From an uncultured Odoribacter sp. (GTDB taxonomy: Bacteria; Bacteroidota; Bacteroidia; Bacteroidales; Marinifilaceae): a DNA stretch of 64,000 nt. Of this stretch, positions 28,440 to 37,580 are shown piece after piece. The stretch spans positions 1 to 64,000 of the forward strand of contig UQJP01000007.1 of NCBI GenBank assembly GCA_900541415.1, given 5' to 3'. Below the pieces are notes generated by a model. The model did no database searches. It saw only the letters and a program-made list of their open reading frames with translations, and was not told where the DNA came from. The translations under genes and the position numbers were made by a program. The number at the start of each line of letters is the position of its first letter. The stretch's first letter is position 1.

Positions 28440-29063
28440 ATGGATTTAGAACAAGATTTGGAAGAAACATTCTACCATAAGGCAGAGCATTTCAATTGTG
28501 AGCGTACCGAGAAACTAAGCTATCACTATAACGAAATCATAAAATTGCTCGGTGAAAATCCGGAACGGGAAGGACTATTAAAAACTCCGATACGGGTAGC
28601 CAAAGCCATGCAATACATGACACAGGGCTACCGCCAAAATCCAGAGGAAATATTAAAATCGGCGCTATTCAAAGAAGACTATCGCCAAATGGTCATCGTG
28701 AAAGACATCGAGATATATTCCTTGTGTGAACATCATTTATTACCTTTCGTAGGACGTGCCCATGTGGCTTATATCCCTAACGGCTATGTAACCGGATTGA
28801 GCAAAATTGCCCGGGTAGTCGATACGTATGCCCGCCGTTTACAGGTGCAGGAACGCCTGACCCAGCAAATCAAAGATTGTATTCAGAACACCCTGCACCC
28901 TTTGGGCGTAGCAGTAGTGATCGAAGCACAACACATGTGTATGATGATGCGGGGGGTACAAAAACAAAACTCTGTGACCACAACCTCCGATTTTAGCGGC
29001 GCTTTCGAAAAACTGGCTACGAGGGAAGAATTTATCCGTCTGATAAGCACCCGATTACATTGA
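28440..29063 (+). CDS. folE: GTP cyclohydrolase I
   Basis: A 207-residue enzyme converting GTP to dihydroneopterin triphosphate, the first step of folate (and possibly queuosine) synthesis. Zinc ligands and active-site signatures are present: YSLCEHHLLPFVGRAHVAYIP with Cys and paired His, and MCMMMRGVQ with the second Cys. The substrate-site pattern GLSKIARVVDTYARRLQVQE follows. Length is normal. The gene begins 41 bases before fabD, with a weak hairpin (GCGGCCTTTGCCGC) between. A near match to the -7 box (TTACTTTG, 28389-28396) lies upstream. Confidence 0.96.
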   Translation: MDLEQDLEETFYHKAEHFNCERTEKLSYHYNEIIKLLGENPEREGLLKTPIRVAKAMQYMTQGYRQNPEEILKSALFKEDYRQMVIVKDIEIYSLCEHHLLPFVGRAHVAYIPNGYVTGLSKIARVVDTYARRLQVQERLTQQIKDCIQNTLHPLGVAVVIEAQHMCMMMRGVQKQNSVTTTSDFSGAFEKLATREEFIRLISTRLH

Positions 29064-29103
29064 ATGATAACGCGGCCTTTGCCGCATTAAAACAATAAAA
29101 ACT

Positions 29104-29979
29104 ATGAAAAAAGCATTTGTATTTCCCGGACAGGGGGCACAATTTGTAGGTATGGGCAAAGAACTTTACGAAACTTCTCCCAGAGCCAAAGAATTATTTG
29201 AAAAAGCAAATGATATTTTAGGATTTCGTATCACCGACATGATGTTTGCAGGAACAGACGAAGACCTGAAACAAACCAAAGTAACACAACCGGCCATTTT
29301 CCTGCATTCGGTAATCCTTGCCGATAGCCTGACCGAAAAACCCGACATGGTAGCGGGTCACTCCTTAGGCGAATTCTCTGCATTGGTTGCAGCCAAAGCC
29401 CTCTCTTTTGAAGACGGCTTACGCTTAGTGCATGCCAGAGCTTTAGCCATGCAAAAAGCCTGTGAAGCCAATCCTTCCACAATGGCAGCCGTAATCGGCA
29501 TGGCCGACGAAGACGTTGCGAAAATTTGCGAATCGATCGACGAAGTGGTCGTTCCGGCAAACTACAACTGCCCGGGACAAATCGTAATCTCCGGAAGCAA
29601 TCAGGGAATTGAAATCGCTTGCCAGAAACTGACGGAAGCCGGAGCAAAACGAGTGCTTCCGCTGAAAGTAGGAGGCGCTTTCCACTCCCCGCTGATGGAA
29701 CCGGCACGCAAAGAACTGGAAGCAGCCATCAAAAACACCCGGTTTTCAGCACCGATCTGCCCGATCTATCAAAATGTAGATGCCAAACCATATACCGATC
29801 CGGCACAAATACAGGAAAACCTTATCGCGCAGCTGACCTTTTCGGTGCGCTGGACACAGATCATGAAAAACATGATCGCCGACGGAGCCACTTCCTTTCT
29901 GGAAATAGGGCCGGGCAAAGTATTACAGGGGCTATTGAAAAAGGTTAGTGCAGACATAGAAACAAACGGCATTCAATAA
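29104..29979 (+). CDS. fabD: Malonyl CoA-acyl carrier protein transacylase
   Basis: A 291-residue acyltransferase loading malonyl groups onto ACP for fatty acid synthesis in the cytoplasm. The start KKAFVFPGQGAQFVGMGKEL is typical. The nucleophile is Ser87 in GHSLGE, and the catalytic His is in GAFHSPLM. The C-terminal FLEIGPGKVLQGL motif is conserved. It is not in a fab cluster here; it sits between folE and the pgpH-like gene, with its own terminator. Confidence 0.96.
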   Translation: MKKAFVFPGQGAQFVGMGKELYETSPRAKELFEKANDILGFRITDMMFAGTDEDLKQTKVTQPAIFLHSVILADSLTEKPDMVAGHSLGEFSALVAAKALSFEDGLRLVHARALAMQKACEANPSTMAAVIGMADEDVAKICESIDEVVVPANYNCPGQIVISGSNQGIEIACQKLTEAGAKRVLPLKVGGAFHSPLMEPARKELEAAIKNTRFSAPICPIYQNVDAKPYTDPAQIQENLIAQLTFSVRWTQIMKNMIADGATSFLEIGPGKVLQGLLKKVSADIETNGIQ

Positions 29980-29982
29980 CTT

Positions 29983-30014
29983 TAAAAGTTCCCATTTTCA
30001 GGGAACTTTTTTTT
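29983..30014 (+). terminator. Terminator of fabD
   Basis: AAAAGTTCCC.../...GGGAACTTTT hairpin with a TTTC-containing loop, followed by eight T. Confidence 0.85.
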
Positions 30015-30040
30015 ACGCAAATGTTTGCTTAATTTGCGTA
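30014..30040. promoter_or_regulatory. Inverted repeat upstream of the pgpH-like gene
   Basis: TACGCAAAT (30014-30022) and ATTTGCGTA (30032-30040) form a perfect 9-bp inverted repeat with a 9-base spacer, some 120 bases before the pgpH-like ATG. The size suits a dimeric regulator's operator. The LacI-type gene at the end of the same unit is one candidate, though LacI sites usually lack such a long spacer. Confidence 0.35.
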
Positions 30041-30157
30041 AATATAGCGATTATTTTGTACCTTTAGAGGCTTAAAGCAGACTTTGCGGAATTGTGTACA
30101 ACATTATAACAAGCTAAAAAACAATATTTTAATTCCAACAAGAGGGATAACGGAAGT

Positions 30158-32224
30158 ATGTCTGACAAAAAACAAAAACGCCAATTAAATACTTTATTCA
30201 GAATAGTAGTCATACTGTTCATCTGTGCTATTATTGTCTATTTATTTCCCAAAGTCGGCAGTTTCCAGTACGAATTCCAAAAAGGAATGCCCTGGAGATA
30301 CGAAACCCTGAATGCTCCTTTTGATTTCCCGATCCACAAAACAGAAGCGGAATTGAAAGAAGACCGGGAAAAAGCGACCAGAGAACAAAGCCCGATCTAT
30401 AACCTCAACCCCAACACCAGCACTTATCAGATCAATAAATTCACAACGGCGCTCAACCGTTTCCGTAACCCGTCCAGCGAAACGGCATTAAATAAAATCG
30501 TCGACAAACTAAAAACGATCTATGCCGAAGGGATTCTGCAAATTCCAGAGCGGATGAATCCCGACGATATTCAAAGTGTGAAAATCATCGAGAACAACAT
30601 CGGAAGGAAAGTCGATCTGGATAAAGTATACACTTTGAAAAAAGCATATACCACCCTCAGCGAAACCATCAACAATTCGTCCCTGTCCAGTACGGTTAAA
30701 GAAAACATACTAAGCCTGAACCTGAACAATTATCTCCAGCCGAATCTGGAATTCGACCAGTCGAAAACCGGACTGGAACAATTGGAACACCTGAAAAACA
30801 TCAGCCTGACGCAAGGCATGGTGCAAAAAGGGGACATAATCATCGCCAAACGCGAATTAGTCACTCCTGAAAAAGTGAAAATTCTTAACTCCTTGCGGGC
30901 AGAATACCAGCATAACATGGGCACAAGCGAGGCTCAGTTTCGGATTGTCGGGGGACAGATCATACTGACTTTGGCATCCTTAGTGATTTTTTCCGTATTC
31001 TTCTACTATTCCAAAAAAAGAATATTCTACAACAACAAAGAATTTATCTTCATATACGGGCTCTTCCTGGCAACCGTCGTTTTGGGCAGCCTCGGCTATC
31101 ACCAAAACCTCAACATGTTTGCTGTTCCGGTATTGTTCTTTACCATCATCATGAACATTCTGATCGGCAGCCGTTCCGCCCTCTACCTGCTATTGAGCAG
31201 TTCCCTGCTTATCTCCTACTTTGCCCCCAACAGCTACATCTACGCATTCATGCAGATCGCAGCGGGGATCGTCGCCATATTCAGTTTATCACAACTGCAA
31301 CGGCGCGGACAACTGATTTTATCAATCGGGCTGATTTTTATCACCTATGCCCTGATTTATTCGGCCTTTATGCTAACTCAGGAAGGCGAAATAGGCCTGA
31401 CTCACCTGTTCACCTTCTTCTGGCTGTTCGTAAACTGCCTTTTGCTTACACTCACCTATCCGGTGATCTATATTTTTGAAAGATTATTCGGCTATACCTC
31501 CGAAATCACCCTGATGGAATTATCCAATCCGAACCACCCGGCCTTGCGGACATTGACCAAAAAAGCCCCGGGAACGTTCCAACATTCGCTCATGGTAGCC
31601 AACTTAGCCGAAGAAGCCATATATCGCATTGGTGGTAATCCCTTATTGACCCGGACCGGAGCTTTATACCATGACATCGGTAAAACCTACGATCCGATCT
31701 ATTTCATCGAAAACCAATCGGGAGGGATCAATCCCCATGACCGATGCGAATTCGATATAAGTGCCCAACACATCATCAACCACGTAACCAAAGGCGTAGA
31801 ACTGGCAAAAAAATACAACCTGCCGGAAGCCATCATCAACTTTATCCGGACTCATCATGGAAAAAGTAAAGTGAAATATTTTTACAACTCATTTAAAAAC
31901 AAATATCCGGACAGGGAAATCAACGAAGCGTTATTCACATACAGCGGTCCCGATCCGGTGAGCAAAGAATGTACCGTGGTGATGATGGCGGACGCCGTCG
32001 AAGCCGTATCACGGACACTTGCCGTGAAAGATGAAGAAAACATCACCAAACTGGTGAACGACATCATAGACGGACAGTTACAGGACGGGCGTTACCTTAA
32101 TTCAGACATCACGTTCAAAGACATAGGCATCGTGAAAAGAGTCTTTATCGACATGCTGACCACGATATACCACTCGCGGATAGCCTATCCCAAACTTAAC
32201 AAACAAGAAGAAAACCACAACTAA
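30158..32224 (+). CDS. 7TM-HD phosphodiesterase (PgpH/YqfF-like)
   Basis: A 688-residue membrane protein of the 7TMR-HD family. One N-terminal helix (about 17-35) precedes an extracytoplasmic 7TMR-HDED domain (about 40-265). Seven membrane helices follow (about 270-465), then a cytoplasmic HD domain (about 480-680). The metal-binding pair is H505-D506 in LYHDIGKTYDP; further ligand motifs are HVTKGVELA, RTHHGKSKVKYFY and MMADAVEAVSRTL. In Listeria and Bacillus this family degrades the second messenger c-di-AMP to pApA, and I expect the same here. A LacI-family regulator starts 11 bases after its stop, suggesting one transcript. Confidence 0.92.
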   Translation: MSDKKQKRQLNTLFRIVVILFICAIIVYLFPKVGSFQYEFQKGMPWRYETLNAPFDFPIHKTEAELKEDREKATREQSPIYNLNPNTSTYQINKFTTALNRFRNPSSETALNKIVDKLKTIYAEGILQIPERMNPDDIQSVKIIENNIGRKVDLDKVYTLKKAYTTLSETINNSSLSSTVKENILSLNLNNYLQPNLEFDQSKTGLEQLEHLKNISLTQGMVQKGDIIIAKRELVTPEKVKILNSLRAEYQHNMGTSEAQFRIVGGQIILTLASLVIFSVFFYYSKKRIFYNNKEFIFIYGLFLATVVLGSLGYHQNLNMFAVPVLFFTIIMNILIGSRSALYLLLSSSLLISYFAPNSYIYAFMQIAAGIVAIFSLSQLQRRGQLILSIGLIFITYALIYSAFMLTQEGEIGLTHLFTFFWLFVNCLLLTLTYPVIYIFERLFGYTSEITLMELSNPNHPALRTLTKKAPGTFQHSLMVANLAEEAIYRIGGNPLLTRTGALYHDIGKTYDPIYFIENQSGGINPHDRCEFDISAQHIINHVTKGVELAKKYNLPEAIINFIRTHHGKSKVKYFYNSFKNKYPDREINEALFTYSGPDPVSKECTVVMMADAVEAVSRTLAVKDEENITKLVNDIIDGQLQDGRYLNSDITFKDIGIVKRVFIDMLTTIYHSRIAYPKLNKQEENHN

Positions 32225-32235
32225 ACCTTAGAGAT

Positions 32236-33270
32236 ATGACACAGAAAGCTATTACGATCAAAGACCTCGCAGAAAAATTAAATATCTCTGTTTCAACAGT
32301 GTCGAGAGCACTTAAAGACAACCCGGAGATTAGTCAGCAAACCCGGAAAACGGTTCAGAACCTGGCCAAAGAATTGGGTTATAAACCCAATCCGATCGCT
32401 GTTGCCCTAAAAACCCATAAAAGCAACACCATCGGAGTGGTTGTTCCCCAAATTGTAAACACTTTCTTTGCCACGGTTGTGAAAAAAATAGAAGAAGTCG
32501 CCGACAAATACGGCTACAACGTATTAGTCAGCTCTTCCAATGAAAGCTTCGAAAAAGAAAAGAAAAACATCAGCGTATTCCTGGCTAACCGCTGCGACGG
32601 AATCATTCTTTCGATTTCCAAAGCGACCACCTCTTACGAACACATCAAACAAATACAGGAAATGGGGATTCCACTCGTACTTTTCGACCGCACCACCAAA
32701 GAACTGGATGTATCGAAAGTTGTGGCCGACGATGCCGATGCCGCCTTTAAAATTGTGCAGCACCTGATACACGGCGGGGCTAAAAAAATAGCCCTTCTGA
32801 CAGGGCCTGAACAGCTTTCAATCGGAAAAAACCGGATGAAAGGCTACCTGAAAGCAATGACCCTGAATAAATTGGAAATCAACACCGACTACATCGTACG
32901 TTGCGAAGATTTTTCCGTAAAAGCCGCAAAAGAAGCCACTCAACGCCTGTTAAACATGAAAAACATTCCGGATGCAATCTTCGGAATCAACGACGACATG
33001 GCGATCGGAGCCATAGAAGCAATCAAAAGCAAAGGCTTGCGTATTCCTCAGGATATTGCCGTATTCGGATTCTCGAACAGCAAACGGTCACGCTACATGT
33101 CTCCTTCTGTCAGTACCATTAACCAATTCCCGGAAAAGATCGGGGAAACGGTTGCCGAACTGCTTTTTGAACAAATCCTCGATAACAAACACGCACAAAT
33201 CCGTGAAGAAGTGATTAACTGCGAACTAATCGTTCGTGAATCTTCTGACCGTTCTTTCCTGAACGGATAA
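32236..33270 (+). CDS. LacI-family transcriptional regulator
   Basis: A 344-residue regulator: N-terminal LacI helix-turn-helix (about 3-50, ITIKDLAEKLNISVSTVSRAL, hinge helix near NPIAVALK) and a periplasmic-binding-like effector domain (about 60-340). Key family patterns are NTIGVVVPQIVN, VLFDRTTKE, and DIAVFGFSNSKRS near the C-terminal effector cleft. LacI proteins usually sense sugars or nucleosides, but no sugar-use gene is adjacent. The 11-base gap behind the pgpH-like gene implies co-transcription. Ends in a 13-bp terminator hairpin. Confidence 0.92.
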   Translation: MTQKAITIKDLAEKLNISVSTVSRALKDNPEISQQTRKTVQNLAKELGYKPNPIAVALKTHKSNTIGVVVPQIVNTFFATVVKKIEEVADKYGYNVLVSSSNESFEKEKKNISVFLANRCDGIILSISKATTSYEHIKQIQEMGIPLVLFDRTTKELDVSKVVADDADAAFKIVQHLIHGGAKKIALLTGPEQLSIGKNRMKGYLKAMTLNKLEINTDYIVRCEDFSVKAAKEATQRLLNMKNIPDAIFGINDDMAIGAIEAIKSKGLRIPQDIAVFGFSNSKRSRYMSPSVSTINQFPEKIGETVAELLFEQILDNKHAQIREEVINCELIVRESSDRSFLNG

Positions 33271-33292
33271 ACCTTTTCACCAAAATATAAAA

Positions 33293-33342
33293 TACAACGG
33301 TTATGATAATTATTAAAATTACCATAACCGTTGTAATTATTT
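33293..33342 (+). terminator. Terminator after the lacI-type gene
   Basis: A perfect 13-bp inverted repeat (TACAACGGTTATG at 33293-33305, complement at 33323-33335) with AT-rich 17-nt loop; only a weak T tail (ATTATTTA) follows. Confidence 0.65.
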
Positions 33343-33417
33343 ACTAATGACACTTATTCTACCTTAATACCCCCGGTTAAAGATTGTTAAAGCGGAGCAG
33401 AAGTAGGTCTTCGTGAT

Positions 33418-33425
33418 TATATTTG
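33418..33425 (+). promoter_or_regulatory. Putative -7 box of gldAFG
   Basis: TATATTTG (TAnnTTTG), 22 bases before the gldA start codon. Confidence 0.45.
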
Positions 33426-33446
33426 TAATAATCTAAATACAGCTAT

Positions 33447-34370
33447 ATGGACGTTGTTGTCGAAAACTTGACCAAATCGTTTGGACCGCAAAAAGCGATT
33501 GACTCAGTATCTTTCAATGTAAAAAAAGGAGAGATATTAGGATTCTTAGGGCCTAACGGAGCCGGAAAGACAACAACATTAAAGATCATGTCCTGCTTCT
33601 TGTTTCCGGACTATGGAAACATCAACATCGGGAAATACTCCATCCATAAAAATCCCCGGAAAATCAAAGAAGTCATTGGTTATCTACCGGAACACAATCC
33701 GCTGTACGACGAAATGAATGTCATCGATTTCCTGATTTTTATTGCCCGGATACACAATATCCCGCGTTATAAAATTATCCCCAGGGTCATGGATATGCTA
33801 CGTATGTGCGGACTGGAAAACGAAAAGCACAAAGACATCCGGGAACTGTCTAAAGGATACCGCCAAAGGGTAGGACTGGCACAGGCCCTGATACACGATC
33901 CGGAAGTGCTGATTCTGGACGAACCCACCACCGGGCTCGATCCCAACCAGATCATTGAAATCCGGGAAATGATTAAAAATATCGGACAGGAGAAAACCGT
34001 TATCATGAGTTCACACATCCTGGCCGAGATAGAGGCCACCTGCGACCGGGTACTCATCATAAACAAAGGGAAAATCGTTGCAAACGGAACAACGGCTGAA
34101 CTCCGTAGAAAACCAAACTCCACAAAATCCCTGAAATTGAGGATTATGGGAGGTGAAGCATCCGATATTTTCAACCAATTAGCGTCGCTCCCGGACATTT
34201 TGCAAATAGAAATCACTGAAGATCAATATTTTGAAATTCAATACCAGCAAAATAACAACATAGAATTGAACATCTTCAACTTATGCCAGCAAAATAACTG
34301 GTATATTAAAGAATTGATTCCGATAGAAACACGATTAGAGGATATTTTCCGGCAAGTAACACAAAATTAA
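33447..34370 (+). CDS. gldA: ABC transporter ATP-binding protein GldA-like
   Basis: A 307-residue ABC ATPase. Walker A is GPNGAGKTTT (near 35-45), the signature is LSKGYRQRVGLAQAL, and Walker B LILDEPTTGLDPNQ is followed by SSHILAEIE with the switch His. The C-terminal extension (about 225-307) is typical of ATPases of ABC-2 exporters. Order and spacing with the two membrane-component genes downstream match gldA-gldF-gldG of Flavobacterium, where the complex is required for gliding. In non-gliding gut Bacteroidales the transporter persists and its substrate is unknown. Gap to the next gene is five bases. Confidence 0.88.
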   Translation: MDVVVENLTKSFGPQKAIDSVSFNVKKGEILGFLGPNGAGKTTTLKIMSCFLFPDYGNINIGKYSIHKNPRKIKEVIGYLPEHNPLYDEMNVIDFLIFIARIHNIPRYKIIPRVMDMLRMCGLENEKHKDIRELSKGYRQRVGLAQALIHDPEVLILDEPTTGLDPNQIIEIREMIKNIGQEKTVIMSSHILAEIEATCDRVLIINKGKIVANGTTAELRRKPNSTKSLKLRIMGGEASDIFNQLASLPDILQIEITEDQYFEIQYQQNNNIELNIFNLCQQNNWYIKELIPIETRLEDIFRQVTQN

Positions 34371-34375
34371 AGCAC

Positions 34376-35098
34376 ATGGGCACAGTAGGAATACTTGTTG
34401 AAAAAGAATTGCGTAACCATTTCAGTTCATGGAGTATATACATCGGGTATATCCTCTTTTTCTGTATTTGTGGTTTCCAGACCTGGCTTTCCAGTAACAA
34501 CATCTTTTATCTGGGACAGGCAAGCCTGATGCCTTTTTTCGTCATCATCAACTGGACACAGTTCATTCTGATCCCCGCATTGACCATGAAAACCATTGCC
34601 GATGAGAAAAAAAGCGGTACGATCGAATTATTGCTCACAAAACCGATCAAAACCTGGGAATTGATCTGCGAAAAATTCTTTTCAAACCTGATCATTACCG
34701 TTATAGCCCTGGTTTTGACTATCCCTTACTACATCACAATCGCAACTTTAGGAAACATCGACCATGGAGCTGCTATCCTCGGATATATCGGGCTTATCGA
34801 AATGGCGGCCTGCTATGTCAGCATAGGTATATTTTCCTCTGCACTCTGCCGGACCCCGGTCACGGCCTTTTTCCTGAGCTTAGGAATAGGGTTATGCTTC
34901 CAGGTATTTTTCGGAATGCTTGCCAACCAGATCGGAACAGGATTCATGGCCGGATTATTTACCTACCTGTCGATGGAAGAACACTTCGATTCTATATCCA
35001 GAGGGATTCTCGACACCAGGGACATCATCTATTTTTCATCGGTGATCACAATATTCCTGGCTTCCTCCAAATTTTTTATATGCAAAAGTAGATTTTAA
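34376..35098 (+). CDS. gldF: ABC transporter permease GldF-like
   Basis: A 240-residue ABC-2-type permease with six membrane helices. The amphipathic segment MKTIADEKKSGTIELLLTKPIKTWE between helices 2 and 3 (about 80-104) is the hallmark of the GldF/NosY-like family. It follows gldA by five bases. A 47-base gap separates it from the gldG-like gene. Likely forms the membrane channel with GldG. Confidence 0.88.
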   Translation: MGTVGILVEKELRNHFSSWSIYIGYILFFCICGFQTWLSSNNIFYLGQASLMPFFVIINWTQFILIPALTMKTIADEKKSGTIELLLTKPIKTWELICEKFFSNLIITVIALVLTIPYYITIATLGNIDHGAAILGYIGLIEMAACYVSIGIFSSALCRTPVTAFFLSLGIGLCFQVFFGMLANQIGTGFMAGLFTYLSMEEHFDSISRGILDTRDIIYFSSVITIFLASSKFFICKSRF

Positions 35099-35145
35099 TA
35101 CAAGATCATACAGAGGCATTTGCAAAACGATATTTTTATTGAAGA

Positions 35146-36636
35146 ATGAAACAAACAGTAAAATATACAATATACATACTACTCGCAGTACTCCTGTTGA
35201 ATATTGTCTCATACTTTGTTTTCATCCGTTGGGATTTCACGGCAAACAAACGCTATTCCCTCAGCCCGGTGAGCAAAAACATAGTTAAAGAGAATAAACT
35301 ACCGGTAGTTATCGATTTCTATGTAACGGAAGACCTTCCGCAGGACATGGCGAAACTGGCGAAAGAATTCCTTGCCCTGCTCAAGGAATATAAATCGTTG
35401 AGCAACGTTAGCTTTACGGTCAACACCATCTATCCCAACACCAGCGAAAAAAGCTTCAAAGCGACAGAGGCCGGAATACAGCCGATATTCAAAGAATTTC
35501 GCAAAGAGGATTTTGATAAAATCCAGAAAATATTCATAGGAGCCGTTTTCAAAATCGGAGACACCCAATCCGTGCTTCCTCTGATTACCTATACCACTCC
35601 GCTCGAATACGAGATCACACGCCTCTTGAAACAGGCTACCCATCCGCGGAAACCTCATATCGGTTTCCTTAGCGGGCACGACGAAGTGCCCCTGACACGT
35701 ATGCCGCAACTGATAAACGAACTATCGCACCTTACGGAAATCAGCGTGGTAGACCTGGCCAACAACATACCCCAAAACCAATACAATGTGATTTGTATCA
35801 TCGGGGCTAAAGACTACTTCACTCCTTTGGAAATCGAGCGTCTGAACACCTACCTGAACCAGGGAGGCCGGCTATTTATAGCCCTGCACCACGCAGTCGG
35901 ACAGGTCAACAGCTACAACGGTTTTATCAACCGCACCGGTTTGGAAAACATGCTGGAAGAAAAAGGATTAAAGGTGCAATACGATTTCGTGGTAGACAAC
36001 AACTGCGGGACAATCACATTCTACCAGCAATACGGAATGTTTAACTGGCCGAGTACGGTAAGTTTCCCTTACTTGCCCATTATCAACAACTTTAGTAACC
36101 ATATCATCACCTTAGGCTTAAATTCCATGCTATTACCCTATGTCAGCAGCATAGAGCAAGTGAAGACCAAGAGCCCGTATATCTATACCTCTCTGGCTAA
36201 ATCCTCCTCTGCGTCCGGCTTACAGCAGGCCCCTATATCGTTCAACCTGCAAAAACAATGGAAACGGAGCGATTTCCAGCGGCCTCACAACACCGTGGCG
36301 GCTTTATTGACAAATGACGACAACCACAGCGCTATCGTCACCATTGCAAACGCAGAATTTATCACCGACGAAACAATACGTGCAGGCCACACGGACAACA
36401 TCAATTTCGCGGTAAACTCTATTGAATGGCTGGCAGACAACACCGGGCTGATCAAACTGAGAAACAAATTCACAACCTTTGCAACAATCAAACCCATCGA
36501 TGAATATACCAAAGAATCGTTGAAATATATCAACTTCTTCTTACCGATACTCATCATCCTTGTGGCCGCAGCTATCAATTACCGGAGAAACCAACGTAAA
36601 AGGATCAATCGCTCCCGTCCGGGGTATATAGATTGA
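35146..36636 (+). CDS. gldG: Gliding-type ABC transporter auxiliary protein GldG-like
   Basis: A 496-residue protein with an N-terminal membrane helix (about 9-30) and the conserved start of a GldG/ABC-type uncharacterised domain (ANKRYSLSPVSKNIV). A large extracytoplasmic region (about 35-460) contains an IFT52/DUF4350-like core (GGRLFIALHH; NSIEWLADNTGLIKLR). A single C-terminal helix follows (about 468-484) with a basic tail. It is somewhat shorter than the Flavobacterium protein as I recall it. It presumably works with GldA and GldF as an ABC complex. It ends at a bidirectional terminator shared with dapA. Confidence 0.85.
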   Translation: MKQTVKYTIYILLAVLLLNIVSYFVFIRWDFTANKRYSLSPVSKNIVKENKLPVVIDFYVTEDLPQDMAKLAKEFLALLKEYKSLSNVSFTVNTIYPNTSEKSFKATEAGIQPIFKEFRKEDFDKIQKIFIGAVFKIGDTQSVLPLITYTTPLEYEITRLLKQATHPRKPHIGFLSGHDEVPLTRMPQLINELSHLTEISVVDLANNIPQNQYNVICIIGAKDYFTPLEIERLNTYLNQGGRLFIALHHAVGQVNSYNGFINRTGLENMLEEKGLKVQYDFVVDNNCGTITFYQQYGMFNWPSTVSFPYLPIINNFSNHIITLGLNSMLLPYVSSIEQVKTKSPYIYTSLAKSSSASGLQQAPISFNLQKQWKRSDFQRPHNTVAALLTNDDNHSAIVTIANAEFITDETIRAGHTDNINFAVNSIEWLADNTGLIKLRNKFTTFATIKPIDEYTKESLKYINFFLPILIILVAAAINYRRNQRKRINRSRPGYID

Positions 36637-36651
36637 AAATATATCGACAAT

Positions 36652-36682
36652 AAAAAAGGGCGGAAAAATTCCGCCCTTTTTT
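36652..36682. terminator. Bidirectional terminator between gldG and dapA
   Basis: AAAAAAGGGCGGAA/TTCCGCCCTTTTTT, 14-bp stem with AAA loop, giving a T run on both strands. Confidence 0.9.
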
Positions 36683-36697
36683 CATAAGTCCTTATCA

Positions 36698-37579
36698 TCA
36701 AAATTGCTGCAATAACTGCTGGATATTACCATATAATTCCCGGCTGACAGTCACCAAAGGCAACCGAAGCACCTCATGCTTAATCACGCCTTTAGCCTGC
36801 AAAGCAGCCTTGATTCCGGCAGGATTACCTTCCGCGAACAACGCACGGCACATTCCGGACAACTGTAAATGGAGCTTTCCGGCTTCTGCATACTCCCCGC
36901 GTTTCACATAATTCACCAACCGGGAACATTCACCAGGCAACACATTGGCAAGCACAGAGATCACACCTTCAAACCCCATTGCCATCAAGGGCAACACCAC
37001 GCAATCATCTCCGGAAAAAGCCATAAAATCCTGCCGTTTTCCCTTCAATATTTCAGTAGCCTGCTCAAAATTCCCGGACGCTTCCTTAATTGCCATAATA
37101 TTAGGGCAATCATGAGCCAAACGCACCGTTGTCGCCCCGTTCAAATTCACACCCGTACGTCCGGGCACATTATACAGGCACACCGGAAGCGGCGAATTTT
37201 CGGCAATTGCTTTAAAATGCTCATACATTCCCTGTTGTGAAGGCTTATTATAATAAGGGGTAACACTCAAAACGGCATCACATTTCTTTATCCAGGGCAA
37301 TGTTTGCAATTCCCGGACAATTGCCTGGGTACTGTTACCGCCCACACCCACCATAACAGGCAGGCGACCGGCATTCTCGGAAGTGATGATTTCAACAACC
37401 TGAGCACGTTCCTCGTCGGTTAAAGTCGGTGTTTCTGCTGTTGTTCCCAATGCCACCAAAAAATCGACACCTCCCTCAATCACATACGACACCAAATGTC
37501 TCAATCCCTCAACATCTATATTTCCTTGTTCTGTAAATGGAGTAATCAGAGCAACTCCTGTTCCGGTAAAATTCTTCAT
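36698..37579 (-). CDS. dapA: 4-hydroxy-tetrahydrodipicolinate synthase
   Basis: A 293-residue TIM-barrel aldolase condensing pyruvate with aspartate semialdehyde, entering lysine/diaminopimelate synthesis. Schiff-base Lys165 (MAIKEASGN), Tyr136 (CLYNVPGRTG) and the GTTAETPTL loop are conserved. Length is normal. It begins one base after the end of the upstream conserved hypothetical gene, so the two share a transcript. Confidence 0.96.
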   Translation of the reverse strand: MKNFTGTGVALITPFTEQGNIDVEGLRHLVSYVIEGGVDFLVALGTTAETPTLTDEERAQVVEIITSENAGRLPVMVGVGGNSTQAIVRELQTLPWIKKCDAVLSVTPYYNKPSQQGMYEHFKAIAENSPLPVCLYNVPGRTGVNLNGATTVRLAHDCPNIMAIKEASGNFEQATEILKGKRQDFMAFSGDDCVVLPLMAMGFEGVISVLANVLPGECSRLVNYVKRGEYAEAGKLHLQLSGMCRALFAEGNPAGIKAALQAKGVIKHEVLRLPLVTVSRELYGNIQQLLQQF

Positions 37580-37580
37580 T

